A stretch of 64,000 bases of DNA from Cyanophora paradoxa (taxonomy: Eukaryota; Glaucocystophyceae; Cyanophorales; Cyanophoraceae): assembly GCA_004431415.1 (NCBI GenBank), contig QPMI01000150.1, positions 62,001 to 126,000 on the forward strand, written 5' to 3'. The notes beneath the pieces are model-generated. The model did not search any database. It had not been told where the DNA came from and worked only from the letters and a program-made list of their open reading frames with translations. Positions 12,669 to 23,836 of the stretch are shown here, one piece after another (position 1 is the first letter of the stretch; every line of letters begins with the position of its first letter). A program made the position numbers and the translations under genes.

Positions 12669-13092
12669 CTAAAAGATGATGGTGCTGTCTGCAGAGGGCT
12701 CGCCGTAAACATAGGCGATCCAGGCCTTCTGGAGGGGGTCGGGGCGGAAGTCGACCATGGGGGTGAGCGGCAGCCAGCGGCGCCGGTCCTGAAGAGAGCC
12801 GTCCTGCGAGAGCATGGTGAGGCGGCCCGCCGCCTCGAGCGCCCGCAGAGCCACGCGGCTGGCGCGCTGCTCGCTCCCGCCGCGCATCTGGTAGACAAGG
12901 TCTTGAATTTCGATATCCGCGAGGCCGGCGTCACGGAGGCGCTTGAGGACTCCCATGTACATGTGGAGGTCCTCGATCGCAGGCCTGCGGTGGCAAGGGC
13001 GGTCCACTTGAATGAATCTTTGCGCACCCGAGAAAGCGAACTACGAAGCGATCCTGCCGCTGAGGCGCTTTCTTTTGCTTAAGCTCAGTTCC
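12669..13092 (-). CDS. Hypothetical protein, partial or 5'-incomplete
   Basis: Not recognised. The main exon encodes about 110 residues including IEDLHMYMGVLKRLRDAG, IQDLVYQMRGGSEQRASRV and ALEAAGRLTMLSQDG, with a stop at 12669. The alternation of helices and a short basic turn could be winged-helix-like, which is speculative. A GTGCGC...CCGCAG intron of 43 nt (about 12987-13029) would join it in frame to an upstream exon reading QKKAPQRQDRFVVRF. No ATG is found before an upstream stop near 13095, so the gene is either missing its 5' exons or is a remnant. ATG codons near 12962 could serve as internal starts. Confidence 0.4.
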
Positions 13093-13470
13093 GAAGCTCA
13101 GTTAACGCCCGAATTAATTGCTCACTGATCTCGCTTGCTGTTCACTCGCTGCAGCTGCACACTCGCCGCTCTTTGTTATTCACAACTCGAGTGCTCGGTT
13201 TGCCGCCCGGCGCCGAGCTCGAGGGGCAGCCACCGGTGCGCCAACGAGGTCGGCGCAGCGGTACCCGGTGCAGGGGCGGGCAGGGCCGCAGCCACCGGCA
13301 CAGCTAGGAAGCGGCGCAAGCGGATTTGCGGTGCAAGCTCAAGCACGAATGCCGGGCAGCGTGCTCGACTGCGGGCAGCGGCGCGTGCTCGGTACGCATG
13401 CGCAGTGCTGCGGTGCAAGCTTGCAATTGATGCAGTGAAAAGTAGTCCAGGCGGCACGGGTACCGGGCGG

Positions 13471-13675
13471 CGTACGCGGCGCACTGCAGCTGCGCGCGAG
13501 GAAGCGGAAATCTAGAGGAGACAGGTAGAGAGAAGTGGTTCCATGCAGAATCGCGCAACGAAGATCGATCGCGAGCTCGAGAGCAAGGCGTACGCGACGC
13601 ACTGCGAGGAAGCCGAATTCGAAATCTAGAGGAGACAGCTAGGGAGAACTGGTTCCATGCAGAACCGCGCAAGGA
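13471..13675. repeat. Imperfect direct repeat, two copies
   Basis: Blocks at about 13471-13562 and 13588-13675 share GTACGCG.CGCACTGC, then GAGGAAGC, then GAAATCTAGAGGAGACAG followed by TGGTTCCATGCAGAA. The copies differ by scattered substitutions and small indels. Confidence 0.7.
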
Positions 13676-13856
13676 ATTCGAAGACCGGAATTCGAATGAG
13701 AGAGAAGTTCGTTTCCAGGCGAGGAAAACTGGTCTTCGCCCTCGGCATGGACGGCCGCAGCGACAAACACGTGGAGCAACCCAATTTCGGCCCATTTTTT
13801 TCCCGCGTTGCAAACTGGACCTAGAAGAAATTTTGGCTGAAGCGAGGGAACGGGAA

Positions 13857-13893
13857 GCAAGGGGGGAAGACCTTCGGTCTTCTTTCCCCCCTT
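13857..13893. repeat. Strong hairpin with TTCG loop
   Basis: GGGGGGAAGACC, the loop TTCG, then GGTCTTC and six C form a long GC-rich stem interrupted only by extra T residues on the 3' arm. TTCG is a stable RNA tetraloop. It could be a transcript-end structure or the centre of an inverted-repeat element. Confidence 0.6.
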
Positions 13894-14000
13894 GCAATAA
13901 TTAAAGCTTACTAATTATAAGTTATGCATGCATGCGCATTGCGGGCCAACATTACTATGTCATGATCATACCTAGAGTTCACCCTCCCGCAGGCTTCGGC

Positions 14001-15235
14001 CTTGTTGGAGGAGCGGCGCGCTCGTTCAACGGTTTGGCTGCTGCTGACGCTGATGATCAGGCTGCCTCGGATGTTGACGATCGCGAACACGATTCGGAGT
14101 CTGGTGCCGGTTCTCGTCGCTCTGGTTCGAGCTCTGACTCTGACTCGTCCGATCCGGCGCTCCTTCTTTCGAACTTCGGCGAATTCGCGATCGGGCGGTG
14201 CTGGCGACCCCGTCTCTTCGCGTGACATCGATTCTGTTCTTAGCTCCGGAATCCAGCGGAGTTCGCCGTTCGTGGGAATGTCCCGTTGGGGATCCCTGGT
14301 GGCCCATGGTCGCCCGCCTCCTGCGCCGTCTCCTCCTGTCCTGGCCCCCATATATAGTCACCCTTGGGCCCGTCCCCATTCCTGCTCTCGCTGCCCCTCT
14401 CGACGCTCCTTTCACCCCATTCCCTGCGGTCCCGATTCCTGTGCTTCGGATCGGATCCTTGGCCCGGCCCGCTGGCCCCGCCTCTACCTCCTCCCTCCTT
14501 GCAACTCGCTGTCACGGGGCCTCTTCACTTGCCGGTTCCCCGGCAAGTCCCTGGTCATCTTGCAGCTCCGTACCCCTTCTTTAGCTTACCTCTTCCCCTC
14601 GCTCCTCCACTTCCGCCCCCGCGCGGCCCATGGCCACTCAGTGTGACTTTCTGACGTACTCCTGGTTTAGCCCCCTCTTCAGCCCATCCTTCTTGCTCCC
14701 GCTTCTGCCACTGTGACGTCACCGGGCGGCACTATCTTTTTGCATGCACCCCCCCGCCGCTACGTCCCCGGTCTCTTTGCGTCTGCATCCACTTACCCGG
14801 ATTCGAGTGCAAGCCTCCTCGCCTCCAGAGCTCGCGATCGCCATCACTCCGGCCTCCCTCGCCTCTGCTCTCGATTCTCCATACCCTTCGAACAGCTGCA
14901 CTCTATCTCCTTTTCACCGCAGATTCTCCATACCCTTCTTCGTGTCTGTCCTCCTCTATATATCACTAGATCTAGATCTGCTCGGTCGACGTCTGGTTCG
15001 CTTCTCGTCTCTTTTCGATCTGCCTCTGTGCCTTTCCTCTTTTATTGTCGATTTTGGCTTTTTAAATTTGTCTTGTCATTCTTCGTGCTCTTGTCTTAGT
15101 TCCTTTATTTTTTTTGTCCCTGTGCCCCCGAGACGTCGACTGTGGGCCTGTGCCGGCTGTGCGGCCCTGTGGGCCACATGGCACAGGCCGCCGAGGCCGG
15201 TAATCACCAAAAAAAACATCACTATGATTAATTAA
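14001..15235. other. Pyrimidine-rich region, no assigned gene
   Basis: The plus strand is C/T-rich from about 14.2 to 15.1 kb. An open frame at 13932-14225 includes an acidic Ser/Asp tract and then PALLLSNFGEFAIG, which could be coding, but I find no start, partner exon or homology. T-rich runs occur at 15.04-15.12 kb. Confidence 0.35.
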
Positions 15236-15472
15236 CTTTTTTGTTGAGAGACTACGCCGTCACTACGGTGCATGGGGCAAGTTCCCCGGGCAACATTGCC
15301 GAAATGAATTCAAAAATTTTCAAGACCGAACATGCATGCGCATGCGCAATTGGGGTACATCAATTGCAAGCAAGTTTAGCACAGGCCAAGCTGGCCAACC
15401 TGCTGCCAGGCGCCGGCTGCTGGGCCTACGTTACGCTACGTACCGTAGAACAAATAAACACCGCGCCCACTT

Positions 15473-15656
15473 AATTACCGCGGCACCAAATTACCGCACC
15501 GAGAATATCGAATTTGTTAAAATTTAAACGCGGTAATTTGGTACCGCGCGCGGTAATTTGCTGTTGAGAAGTCGCCCCATACAGTACCCCCCATAATTAC
15601 CGCCCCATACAACCCTGAAATTTGTAAAAACGCGGTAATTTGGTGCCGCGGTATTT
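15473..15656. mobile_element. Inverted-repeat MITE-like element
   Basis: AATTACCGCGGCACCAAATT at 15473-15492, extended to 15497, has its inverted copy GCGGTAATTTGGTGCCGCGG at 15632-15651, giving arms of about 24 bp. The interior again carries CGGTAATTTGGTACCGCG. No coding capacity. It is the same architecture as the TA-flanked MITEs but a different family. No target duplication was identified. Confidence 0.55.
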
Positions 15657-15838
15657 TGCTCTGTGGCGGCCCACTACTAGGGGGCCACTAGCTGGCGGGC
15701 CGGGTTTTAAAACGCCGTAATTTTCAAAAGTTTTATGCCGCGGTAATTTAGTGCCCGATCGCGACGGTATTATACCGTAGACTGGGTCCGTACTACCGGG
15801 GTACTCCGTAGTACGTCGGTTACGGTCGGTATACTATA

Positions 15839-16085
15839 CCGTGTAACACTTAATTAATGCGCCGGTAATTAATGCGTTTTTGGACCCCAACCCCTAGTAT
15901 GGATAGTAATACGGTACCAAATTAATGCGTTTCGAAGCATTTTGGCTGCTGTAGGGGGTACATAACGCACTTTTCTTAGCGTTTCGATATTAATGCGGTC
16001 CCAAATTAATGCGTTTTGCCAGCAGAAAACGCATTAATTTGGGACCGCATTACTTAAGTGCGCGCATTACTTAAGTGTTACACGG
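15839..16085. mobile_element. MITE copy 2 with TA target-site duplication
   Basis: A 247-bp relative of the element at 2403-2666: the same ends CCGTGTAACACTTAA and TTAAGTGTTACACGG, flanked by TA (15837-15838 and 16086-16087). The interior is mostly colinear with copy 1, including TTTTCTTAGCGT and the GGGACCGCATTACTTAAG block, with small deletions and substitutions. Confidence 0.8.
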
Positions 16086-17150
16086 TACGTACCTCAGGGG
16101 CCAGGGCCCCCGGCCCAGGCCCCAGGGGCCAGGCCAACCTGCGGTCCGCTGCGGAGGCTAGACGTAATATTACGTATACGAGCTGGCCAACTGGCCAACC
16201 TCAATAGCAAGTTATTAGCAAGTTAAAAATAATAGCAACTTTGCCAAAAGTACGTTGGCAAGTTGGCCGGGCAACTTGCAATTCAAGATTGCAAACTTGA
16301 AAGGGGGATCGATCATCGGATAATGTTGATTCGATATGCCATATTATGGCCCATATACATATGCATGATACTAGTAGATCAATTGCAATCCATCACGCGC
16401 ACGTGCTGCGCATGCGCTGCTGATGCGCATGCGTGCAGTGCCGTCACTGCACGACCGTCGGTCCGGGCCCCGGGCCCCCGGCGCCCCGCCGGGCCGGCGG
16501 CGCCCGGCGCCGGCCCCCGCGGGCCCCCGCCGGCCCCCGGGCCCGGCCGCAGGCCCGCAGCGGGGGCGGCGCCGGCGGGGCGCCGGCGGCGCCGGCCGGG
16601 CGGCGCCAGCTCAGTCACCTCAGTGCACTGCATGCGCATGCGGCAGCGAGCGGAAGGCTGCGCCGGACCCGGAAACTTTGGCCCGGAAGCGCTATCGGAG
16701 TACTAGCTGTACTACTGCTGCGCTAGCCGCTGAGCGCTGGTCGCCACCGTCATCGGAAGGCACTGGAAGCAGATCATCGGATCGATCAGCTCCAAGAGCG
16801 CTTCTGGGGTGCGGCTCGGGCGTCTTACGGTGGCAGACGACGTGGCGACTCTTGGTCTGCCAGAGGCCCACAGCGCGAGCTCGCCGCGAGTGCGGTGGCG
16901 CCGGCACTCGCCGGCGAGCTCAAAACGATCGAAGGGTCGGCCTGGCGACATCAGCGTGGCCGCAGCTGCAGGGAGCCATGACCATGACCATATGCGGGGC
17001 CGGCCTGACAGGTGCAGGGCCCGCGCTCGGCGCGCGCACAACAACGAGAGTTGGATCGCTCAACTCCGCGATCGGCGCTTTTTGCAGGTGAAGGGCAGGG
17101 CGGACTCTCTCCTTGTGCAGAGAAGGCTGGTCTAGATCTAGATCACCCAC
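16086..17150. other. Intergenic, no supported gene
   Basis: Contains a GC-rich block (16.46-16.61 kb, mostly GGGCCC/GGCGCC) and many GCATGCGC palindromes. The open frames are low-complexity Pro/Ala/Gly/Arg shadows. It ends at the left breakpoint of TPR-like gene copy 2, next to CTAGATCTAGATC at about 17132-17144. Confidence 0.45.
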
Positions 17151-20051
17151 CGGTGCCGCTGCCGGTGGTGGTGCAGCTGGACCAGCTCGTCAGCGCGCTG
17201 GGCGCCCTTCACGTCGAAGAGGAGGCGGAGGTCGAGCTCGCCGCCAGCTCCGCCGGCTCCTCGCCCTCGGCCCCCGCCCCCGATCCCCTCTCGCCCACGT
17301 GCACCCCGCTGCCGCCCGCGCCGGCGCCACCGGCAGCGCCGCCCTTCGCAGTCGTGATACAGCTACCGGCATCGCAATGCGTGCGTCGCGCGCGTGCCCC
17401 CCAGCGGGGCCCCCGCGCGCGGGCCTGAGGGGTGCGGCGCGCAGGCGCCGCCCTTCTGGGCGGGGGAGGATGATCTCGCGGCGCTCGCCGCGGAGGCGGA
17501 GGCCTCGGCCGCGGCGGGGCTCCTCGGCTCGGAGGAGGGGCGGGCAGGGGCGGCGCGGGGCCTCGCCGACCCCCGCATCCTCGCCACGCCGCTCTTCGGC
17601 AGCTTCTCGGGGCGGCGGCGCCTGCACGCGCTCTTCGCGGCGCTGCGGGCGTCGACGCCGGACGCGACGGGGACGCGGCTCGTGCGGGCGGTCGTGCGGG
17701 CGCTGGCGGAGGCGCTGCTGGAGCCGCTGCCGGCGGCCGGCGAGGGGGCGGGGCCTTCCGGGAGGCGGACGTGGGGCGGCTGCTCGAGCTCGCCGCCAAC
17801 CTGGTGGAGACGTGCACGACGTGGACGAACCGCGCCGACCCGCACCACTTCCTCCTCGAGCCGCGCCTCGCCGACCGCCTCGCCCTCTGCGCCGCCGACC
17901 TCGCCCTGCCCTTCGCCGCCAGCCGCGGCCGCTGCACGCCCGCGCCCTCCTCCTCCGCGCCAACATCCACCGCGCCGTGCGCGCCGCCTCCCCCCGACTG
18001 CACATGCGCCGCAGCCGGCCCTCCCGTCCGCGCCAGCGCTGACGCCGGCCGCAGTACGACCGGGCGGGTCCCGCCGTCGAGCTCTACTATGAGGCGCGCC
18101 GTGCCGCCGGCGCCGCGGGCGCGCGCGGCGCGCTCCGGGGCTGACGCGGCGCAGGCGTGGTCGGACCTGCGGCGGAAGGGCCTCGTACCCAGCGACGAGG
18201 AGGCCGCGCTGATCCCCCGCCTCGCCAACCTGCTCTGTGCGCCCCGCCCGCTCGACCGCCCCCGGATCCGGAGGCACTGACCCCGCTCCAGTCGAGACCT
18301 GCCAGCCGCGCACCGGCCTCTTCGGTCCGCGCTCTCCGCCGCCGCGGCCAGCCGCCTCGCCTGATCACGACGGGGCGGCAGTGGCGAGTTCGGCCTACTT
18401 GCCCCCCGGGGCGGCCGGCGAGGAGCGCATCGTGGCGGAGTTCCATCTCGCGCAGCTCGCCAGTGCGAACGACGCGAAGCGATGCGCCTTCCCCGCGCGG
18501 GGCCTCTCACGCGACGCGCCGCAGTGACCGCGCAGCACTGGAGTAAGGAGTATGCTGCGGCCGAGCGCCACGGCCGCCGGTGCCTCGAGATTGCCGAGGG
18601 CCTCGAGCCGCGCTCCTGTAGGCGCGGCCGTCGCCCCGCTCCGTGCAGAGCGTCCGCACACTGACCCGCAGCGCGCAGTGTGCTGAAGCTGCGCGTGCTG
18701 GTGGAGCTTATGACGATTGCTAACTTCCGCCGTGCCTGCCCCGTCTCGTCCCGCCCCGCCCCGCCCTGATTGAGCCCGCCCGTGGCCGCCGCGCAGTCCA
18801 GCCCATCTCGCTCATGTCGTACGGCAACCAGGCGCTGAAGATCGCCTCTTCGCTCCACGTGCGCCCCGCGGCCGCTCCAGCGCCGCCCCCCGCGCCGCGG
18901 CGGGGCGCCCGCGGAAACTGGGCTGGGCGGGGCAGGACCCGAGCCTCGGGGACCTGGATCTGCTCGCCTACTACCGCTACACAAAGCTCTTCGTGCGCCC
19001 GCCCCGCCGCGGCGAGCAGCCGGCGGCCCGGCGCCGCCGCGCAGCGCCTCAAGTTCAAGCCCCGGCCGCGGCGTCGTTTGCAGGCCCCCATCAAGTCTCT
19101 CATCTGCGTCTCGAGGCTTTGTGTTGCCATTGCCAAGGTACCCCTCCTCTCTCCCCTCCGCCACCGCTCCTCTCTTTCTCGCCAGAAGGGGTCGTTTATG
19201 GTACGGGCGCCGCGCAGCGGGGGGAGAGCGCGGGGGCGAGCCCGATCCTGGCGCACGGCCTCTTCCAGCTCGGCGAGCTGCACCTCGCGGCCGGCGACGC
19301 CCGCGCCGCCGCCCGCTGCTTCGCCGCCGCCCTCTCCGCCCTCGAGCCCTTCTCCGCCCTCTACCCCCCCGAGCACCCGCGCCGCGCCCGCCTCGAGTGG
19401 GCCCTCGCCGAGCTGCGCGCCGACCGCCTCCCGCCGCCCGCCTTCCCCCCGCCCGAGCCCGTCCAAGCCTTCGCCGCGCCGGCAGCCAGCCCCGGGTCGC
19501 CCGCCTCCCCCAATTGCAACCAGCCGCCCTCGCCGTCGAGCTCCAGCCGGACCTTCGCCGGCACTTTCCTCGCGCGCCGCGCCGACCCGACGTGCAGCCC
19601 GATACCATCTGACGCCTCCAGCGCCCCCTCACCCTTGCGCTCCCCACGGGAGCACAGAGCGCCATCCAACCCCTCCTTCGCCGCCTCGCCCTCTCCCTCG
19701 CGTTCCCAGCTGCAGCAGGAGCCTGCGAAGCGCCGCTCGACCGCGGGCCGGCCGCGGCGGCAGCGGTCCCCCTCGAGTGACGACCCGAACCTGCGCGGCA
19801 GCATGCGCAAACCCCCGCCGCCCATCCTGCCTCGGCCAGACCCGAGCGAGCTCGCCCCCGTCCCGTGCATCACCGTCTTCGGATTCCTGGCCCCGTCCAA
19901 CATCATCCCCGCGGCCAGCGGTGCCGGTGCCGGCGCCGTCAATATTCAAGATTTTCCTATCGCCAGCGCTGTCGACGAGCGCGGGCCTGCCGGCGCCCCC
20001 CTCGCTGCCATCGATATCCGGCCGCGGCCCCTCAGTTACCCCTCTGACTAG
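17151..20051 (+). pseudogene. TPR-like gene, tandem copy 2, 5'-truncated
   Basis: A near-identical duplicate of the gene at 9079-12155. Homology starts abruptly at CCGGTGCCGCTGCCGGT (about 17151, matching about 9128), so the exon with the original ATG is missing. It runs to about 19870 (matching about 11875). The same introns and helical segments are present, for example DDLAALAAEAEASAAAG, LADPRILATPLFGSFSGRR and FQLGELHLAAGDARAAARCF. Here the frame through GAARGLADPRIL is intact where copy 1 is broken. Copy 2 instead has one-base losses near 17750 (after PAAGEGA) and 17930. The C-terminus is unrelated to copy 1 and ends after RPLSYPSD at 20051. It is either a decaying duplicate or a gene with a replaced tail and a new upstream start. 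Confidence 0.55.
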
Positions 20052-20322
20052 AAGGTCTAGAATTCGAGCTAGTACTTTTTCATCTCCGAGGCTCCAATAT
20101 ATTTCAAATTTGACACACAGAGCCCCGGCCCAGATCTAGACGCGGCGAGCCGCGCGCCATGGCCGCGCGCGCTATTTTCAAAGTTTCAGAGAGCCAGCGC
20201 TAGCCGCGGCCGCGGCCGCGGCTAGTACGTATACTAGCTATACTGCAGTACGTAGCGACAATTGCAAGCTTAATCCGTCGTTGAAGCCGAGCCCACCCGG
20301 GTACAGCAATTCGGACTTTGCA
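20052..20322. other. Short intergenic region upstream of the Yip1-family gene
   Basis: AT-containing promoter-sized gap with a GCCGCGGCCGCGGCCGCGGC palindrome near 20.2 kb. No gene seen. Confidence 0.4.
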
Positions 20323-21862
20323 ATGTCGGCGGGCGGCAAGTACTTGCGGTTAGGAGACGAGGAGGAGGACGGGGATGAGAGTTCGAAGACCGCACCGCAG
20401 CGGCCTTCGCCTCCGCCTCAACCAGAACTGGACTTTCAGGGCGAGCGCGCCCCCGAACGCACGAGCGGCCCATTCTGATGCGCTATGGATCATCGCAGAC
20501 TTCGGCACCGTCAACGGCGCGGCGCCGACGGGTTCAATGGCTGCTGCTCCGTCGTCGCGCGGCGGGATGCCCGTCATGCCCACAACTGGTCACTCCGCTT
20601 CACTCCGCTTCGCTTCACGGGCTCACGCGGCGCGCGACAGGCCTGTCATACGAGCCGCTCGGGCCGCAGCAGCCCCAGCAGCCGCAGCAGGCGGGCGTCG
20701 GCAGCTTCCTGTCCATTTCGTACTACCGGCCGTTCTTCGACATTGACACGCGTGAAATGTGCGCCTCCCGCTCTCCCTGGACCGTACTCCGCCGATGACG
20801 GGCGCAGACTGACGCGGCTCACGCTGGCGCTGATGCCGATGAAGGGCGGGATCTACGAGGGCGGGCTGGCAGCACCGGACCTCTACGGCCCCTTCTGGAC
20901 CTGTGCGCACCGCGCCCGCCGTGCCGCCGGCGCGCAGCGCCGGCGGCCGAGGCCCCGGGGCGCAGGCACGACGCTCATCTTCCTCATCGGCGTCTGCGGG
21001 AACCTCGTGAGCCGCCTCTCCTTCACCGCGACCGACGACAAGCCCAACTGGGAGTACGACCTCACCAAGGCGCGCCCCCGCCCCCTGCTTGGCCCCCAGT
21101 TCCCGGCTAACCCGCAAGCGCAGATGAGCGTCGGCATGAGCGTCGTCTATGGGTACGTCGGGTTCGTTTCAGCGGCTCTCGTGCGCCATTTGCTCCGTCC
21201 CCCCAACCCCCCTCCAACCCCCCATCCTCCGCGTCCCGTGATCGCTGTACCCCGGCCAGTGGGCCTACCTGCGATTCCAAGAGACGGGCGCGCGGTTCGT
21301 GGAGACCCTCTCCGTGTACGGCTACAGCCTCGCCGTCTTCGTGCCCATCTTCGTCCGTACCCCGTCCCGTCCGCACGGCGCATATGATCCCCGGGACCTG
21401 ACTGTACCCCCCGTCCAAGATTCTGGGCGTCATCCCGTTCGCGTGGCTCCACTGGATCCTCATCCTCGCCGGCTTCTGCATGTCCTCCTACTTCCTCTTC
21501 GTCAACGTGCGCCGTACCCCCCTGCCCACCCCCTATCCCCCTTCCCTTATTATACCCCAGATGCGGCTGTACCTCCCCGCGGCGCCGGGGGCCCGGTACA
21601 TGGTCCTCGGGGCCTGCGGCGCCTGCCACTTCGGCCTCGCCCTGGCCTTCAAGCTGTGCGCCCCGCCCCTCTCGGCCCCCTCGGCCCCCTCTCAGAGTCT
21701 GATGCCCTCCCAGGTACCTTTTCGAGGTCTGAGCGCACGCGAGGGCTGCCAATATGCGCCGTCCTCTCCCCTTGCCCTGGCACACCTCCTCCCTTGCAGC
21801 ACTTTTTGTCGATTTTTACCAACCAGTCGAGTTTTCTCCTGCAGCTGTCTGTGCAGTACTAG
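20323..21862 (+). CDS. Yip1 domain family protein, YIPF1/YIPF2-like
   Basis: Multi-pass membrane protein of the Golgi/ER that in this family works with Rab GTPases in vesicle trafficking. The ATG at 20323 opens MSAGGKYLRLGDEEEDGDE, an acidic cytosolic N-terminus. After a short intron comes SYYRPFFDIDTREV, the family hallmark before the membrane region, then PDLYGPFWTC (20.87 kb), a hydrophobic helix TLIFLIGVCGNLVSRLSF (20.97 kb), FVETLSVYGYSLAVFVPIFV (21.3 kb), ILGVIPFAWLHWILILAGFC (21.42 kb) and YMVLGACGACHFGLALAFKL (21.6 kb), giving about five membrane segments. The reading frame ends with a hydrophilic tail and TAG at 21860-21862. The order of motifs (YY.PFFDIDT, DLYGPFW, VYGYSL) matches YIPF1/2. 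Introns are short, C-rich and often contain GTACCCC. Confidence 0.88.
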
Positions 21863-22082
21863 TTAGGCACGCACGCAGCCGCTCAAGTTCGAGGGAATCC
21901 GAAGGAGGGGAGGGAGAAGAGGGGAGAGCTAGCGCCTTGCGGTCCGAGATCTAGAGCTAGGAGGCATGCAGGGCACTGAATATAATTATAAGAGATTCTA
22001 GCTATAGAGGAGAAGAGCTATATAGATAGGCCAGGAGAGCTCGGAGACGTCGACGGGGCGTACATGTACATTAGAGAAAGAG

Positions 22083-23600
22083 ATGAGCGCCTACGACGAG
22101 CCCGATTCGGCGGGCAGCTGCAGGCGGGCAGCTTCGCCAGCTTTGCAGTGCTGGATTTGCCTCGGGGGCGCTTCGGCGAGCGACGCGGAAGAGGAGACCA
22201 GGGGCGGGCGAGGCGGGAAATGCGAGCTCGTTCACCCCTGCGCGTGCTCCGGCGCCGTGCACCTCGAGTGCCTTCAGAGATGGCGATCCCGATGCCGCGG
22301 TGAGCCCCGCGCTTCCGCGCGCGCGCGCGCCGGCGTGCGGAAATTAAACGCGAATTTCGGATTCGATGATTTTTCGAAGGTAAGCCCGGCTTCATGTATT
22401 GTGATCTTTGCTTGTCACCCTACGTCGTCCCGGCGCCTCTTCTCAGGGTGCGCCGCGCCGCGCCCCGCGCGCTGATCTCGCGAATCCGCAGCTAGATCCA
22501 TATTTCCTCCGACTCTGCCATCGATCTCGAGCTCACGTTCGCGGCGCAGGCGAAGCAAAGATGCAAAGGTGACGCGTCCGACTGCGACTCGGACGATGAC
22601 TTCGAGGGCCTTAACGCCGCGCCGCCTCTTGCCATCCTCCTCGTCCTGGTATGTCGTTTAATAAATGAATATTCGTTTGAATTCGAATTTGCAGGCCGGA
22701 CTATATGCCCTCTGTGCTTCGGTGGTGCTCGGTTCGGGCTTTCGCTCTCGCCCTGCTGCCCGGAATCTGAACGCGAGCGTCGGCCTTTCGCATGTCCAGG
22801 TTATCTCGGGCGCATTCTTCTTTATTGGACCACCGGCGCGCTGGTTTTCGTCTCGAGCTCTTCTTTTCATTTCGCTGCGAAATAAAATTTCTAACACTGG
22901 GGCGAAGGTCTAGAATACCACCTCATCGCTCCGATCGACGGGGTCCACATGCTCGTCCGCTCTCTAATTATAAATTGTCCAATTTTTGCCCCGGACCGTG
23001 ACCTACTGCTCATGCCGTCGTGCACTGGCCATGGGGCAGATGGGCGGGCTCCTCTTCGTGCTCCTGGTGGTGAGCATGGCGGCGTGCCGCGCGCTCTTCA
23101 CGAGGGGCGGCGGGGCGTCGACGCTGCGCGCCCTCCGCGGGCTCCTCTTCGAAGTCGCGGTGCGCGTTTGCACGCGTGCAGATCTAGATCCCATCCTCGA
23201 GCGTCTTCGCTTTAGTGCTGACGAGTGCGTGCACCCGCGGCCGCCCCCGATCGCGACGTCGATCTATCAAAAGGTAGTTCGAAGCCGGCCCTTATAATTA
23301 CACTTACGTAGTGCGGAATTTACAGCCCATTTAGGAGGGCTTGGGCATGCGCAGGAGCCGGCGGCGGCCGCGGGACCCGCGTCGTCAACGGCGACAGGCG
23401 TCTGGGCCCAGACGAGGCGGCGCGAGTTCGAGGCGGGCAGGGGCCTGGCGCCGCCCCTCGGGCTCCTCAGCAGCCTCGATGCCTGCTTCCTCCTCCCGTG
23501 ACCCTGCCGCGGGGCCCTGCCCATGGCCAGACGCGCCGCGCACCCCGCCAGCGGCTCGATGCGGAGGCACCCTGTACTGTACAGATAGCTCATGATCAGG
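22083..23600 (+). CDS. RING-CH (MARCH-like) membrane E3 ubiquitin ligase
   Basis: The ATG at 22083 opens MSAYDEPDSAGS. The zinc-binding RING-CH domain follows: CWICLGG, then CELVHPCACSGAVHLECLQR and WRSRCRG. A GT-AG intron (about 22301-22380) joins in phase to KPGFMYCDLCLSPY, which supplies the final CxxC pair. This C4HC3 order is diagnostic of membrane-associated RING-CH ligases. Downstream are an acidic stretch DASDCDSDDDFEG (22.58 kb), hydrophobic segments (LAILLVLV near 22.63 kb, LYALCASVVLGSG near 22.69 kb) and another helix GGLLFVLLVVSMAACRALF (23.05 kb). The end is uncertain; a last exon near 23.34-23.5 kb reads VWAQTRRREFEAGRGL. Target proteins are unknown. The CxxC split by an intron confirms real splicing at this locus. 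Confidence 0.8.
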
Positions 23601-23836
23601 TCGCGGCCGGCGTCTAGTTATATTTATAGGGCTTAGCTGATGAATCTGACTGCAGTAACTGCTTGTTTAATTATGAGTGAGAAATCGACATAAGTGGAAT
23701 CGATTTTCAAAATTGAAAGTGCCTGGCAGTGCTTGAAAATTCCTACTTCCTGCTCTATTGATATCTGATCTAGGCTTGGACGAGCTGCGCTAAGCGATGG
23801 AGATGTGAAGCGGAGCTAAATTGAAGGAAACCTCGT
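23601..23836. other. Convergent intergenic gap
   Basis: AT-rich spacer between the ends of the RING-CH gene and the minus-strand GT32 gene. No feature seen. Confidence 0.4.

Larger units (their letters stand above)
13093..14000. other. Repeat-bearing intergenic region
   Basis: Contains the direct repeat at 13471-13675 and the hairpin at 13857-13893. A 197-residue minus-strand open frame across this stretch is built from the direct repeats and shows no family motif, so no gene is called. Confidence 0.4.

Noticed and set aside
13304-13897. 197-residue minus-strand ORF with an internal repeat (SAWNQFSL/SAWNHFSL)
   Set aside because: The protein repeat merely reflects the DNA direct repeat at 13471-13675, and the ORF runs through the hairpin. 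No family or splice support.
16460-16615. GC-rich block suspected as a structured RNA or CpG-type promoter
   Set aside because: It is almost pure GGGCCC/GGCGCC low complexity. Any fold would be non-specific and no gene starts nearby in a matching orientation.
17209-19665. 818-residue minus-strand open frame, and similar long ones (5707-7938 -, 9189-10697 -, 54742-56307 -, 57055-58681 -)
   Set aside because: At this GC content stop codons are rare in every frame. These frames are Arg/Pro/Ala/Gly low complexity and lie opposite or over exons with clear family motifs.
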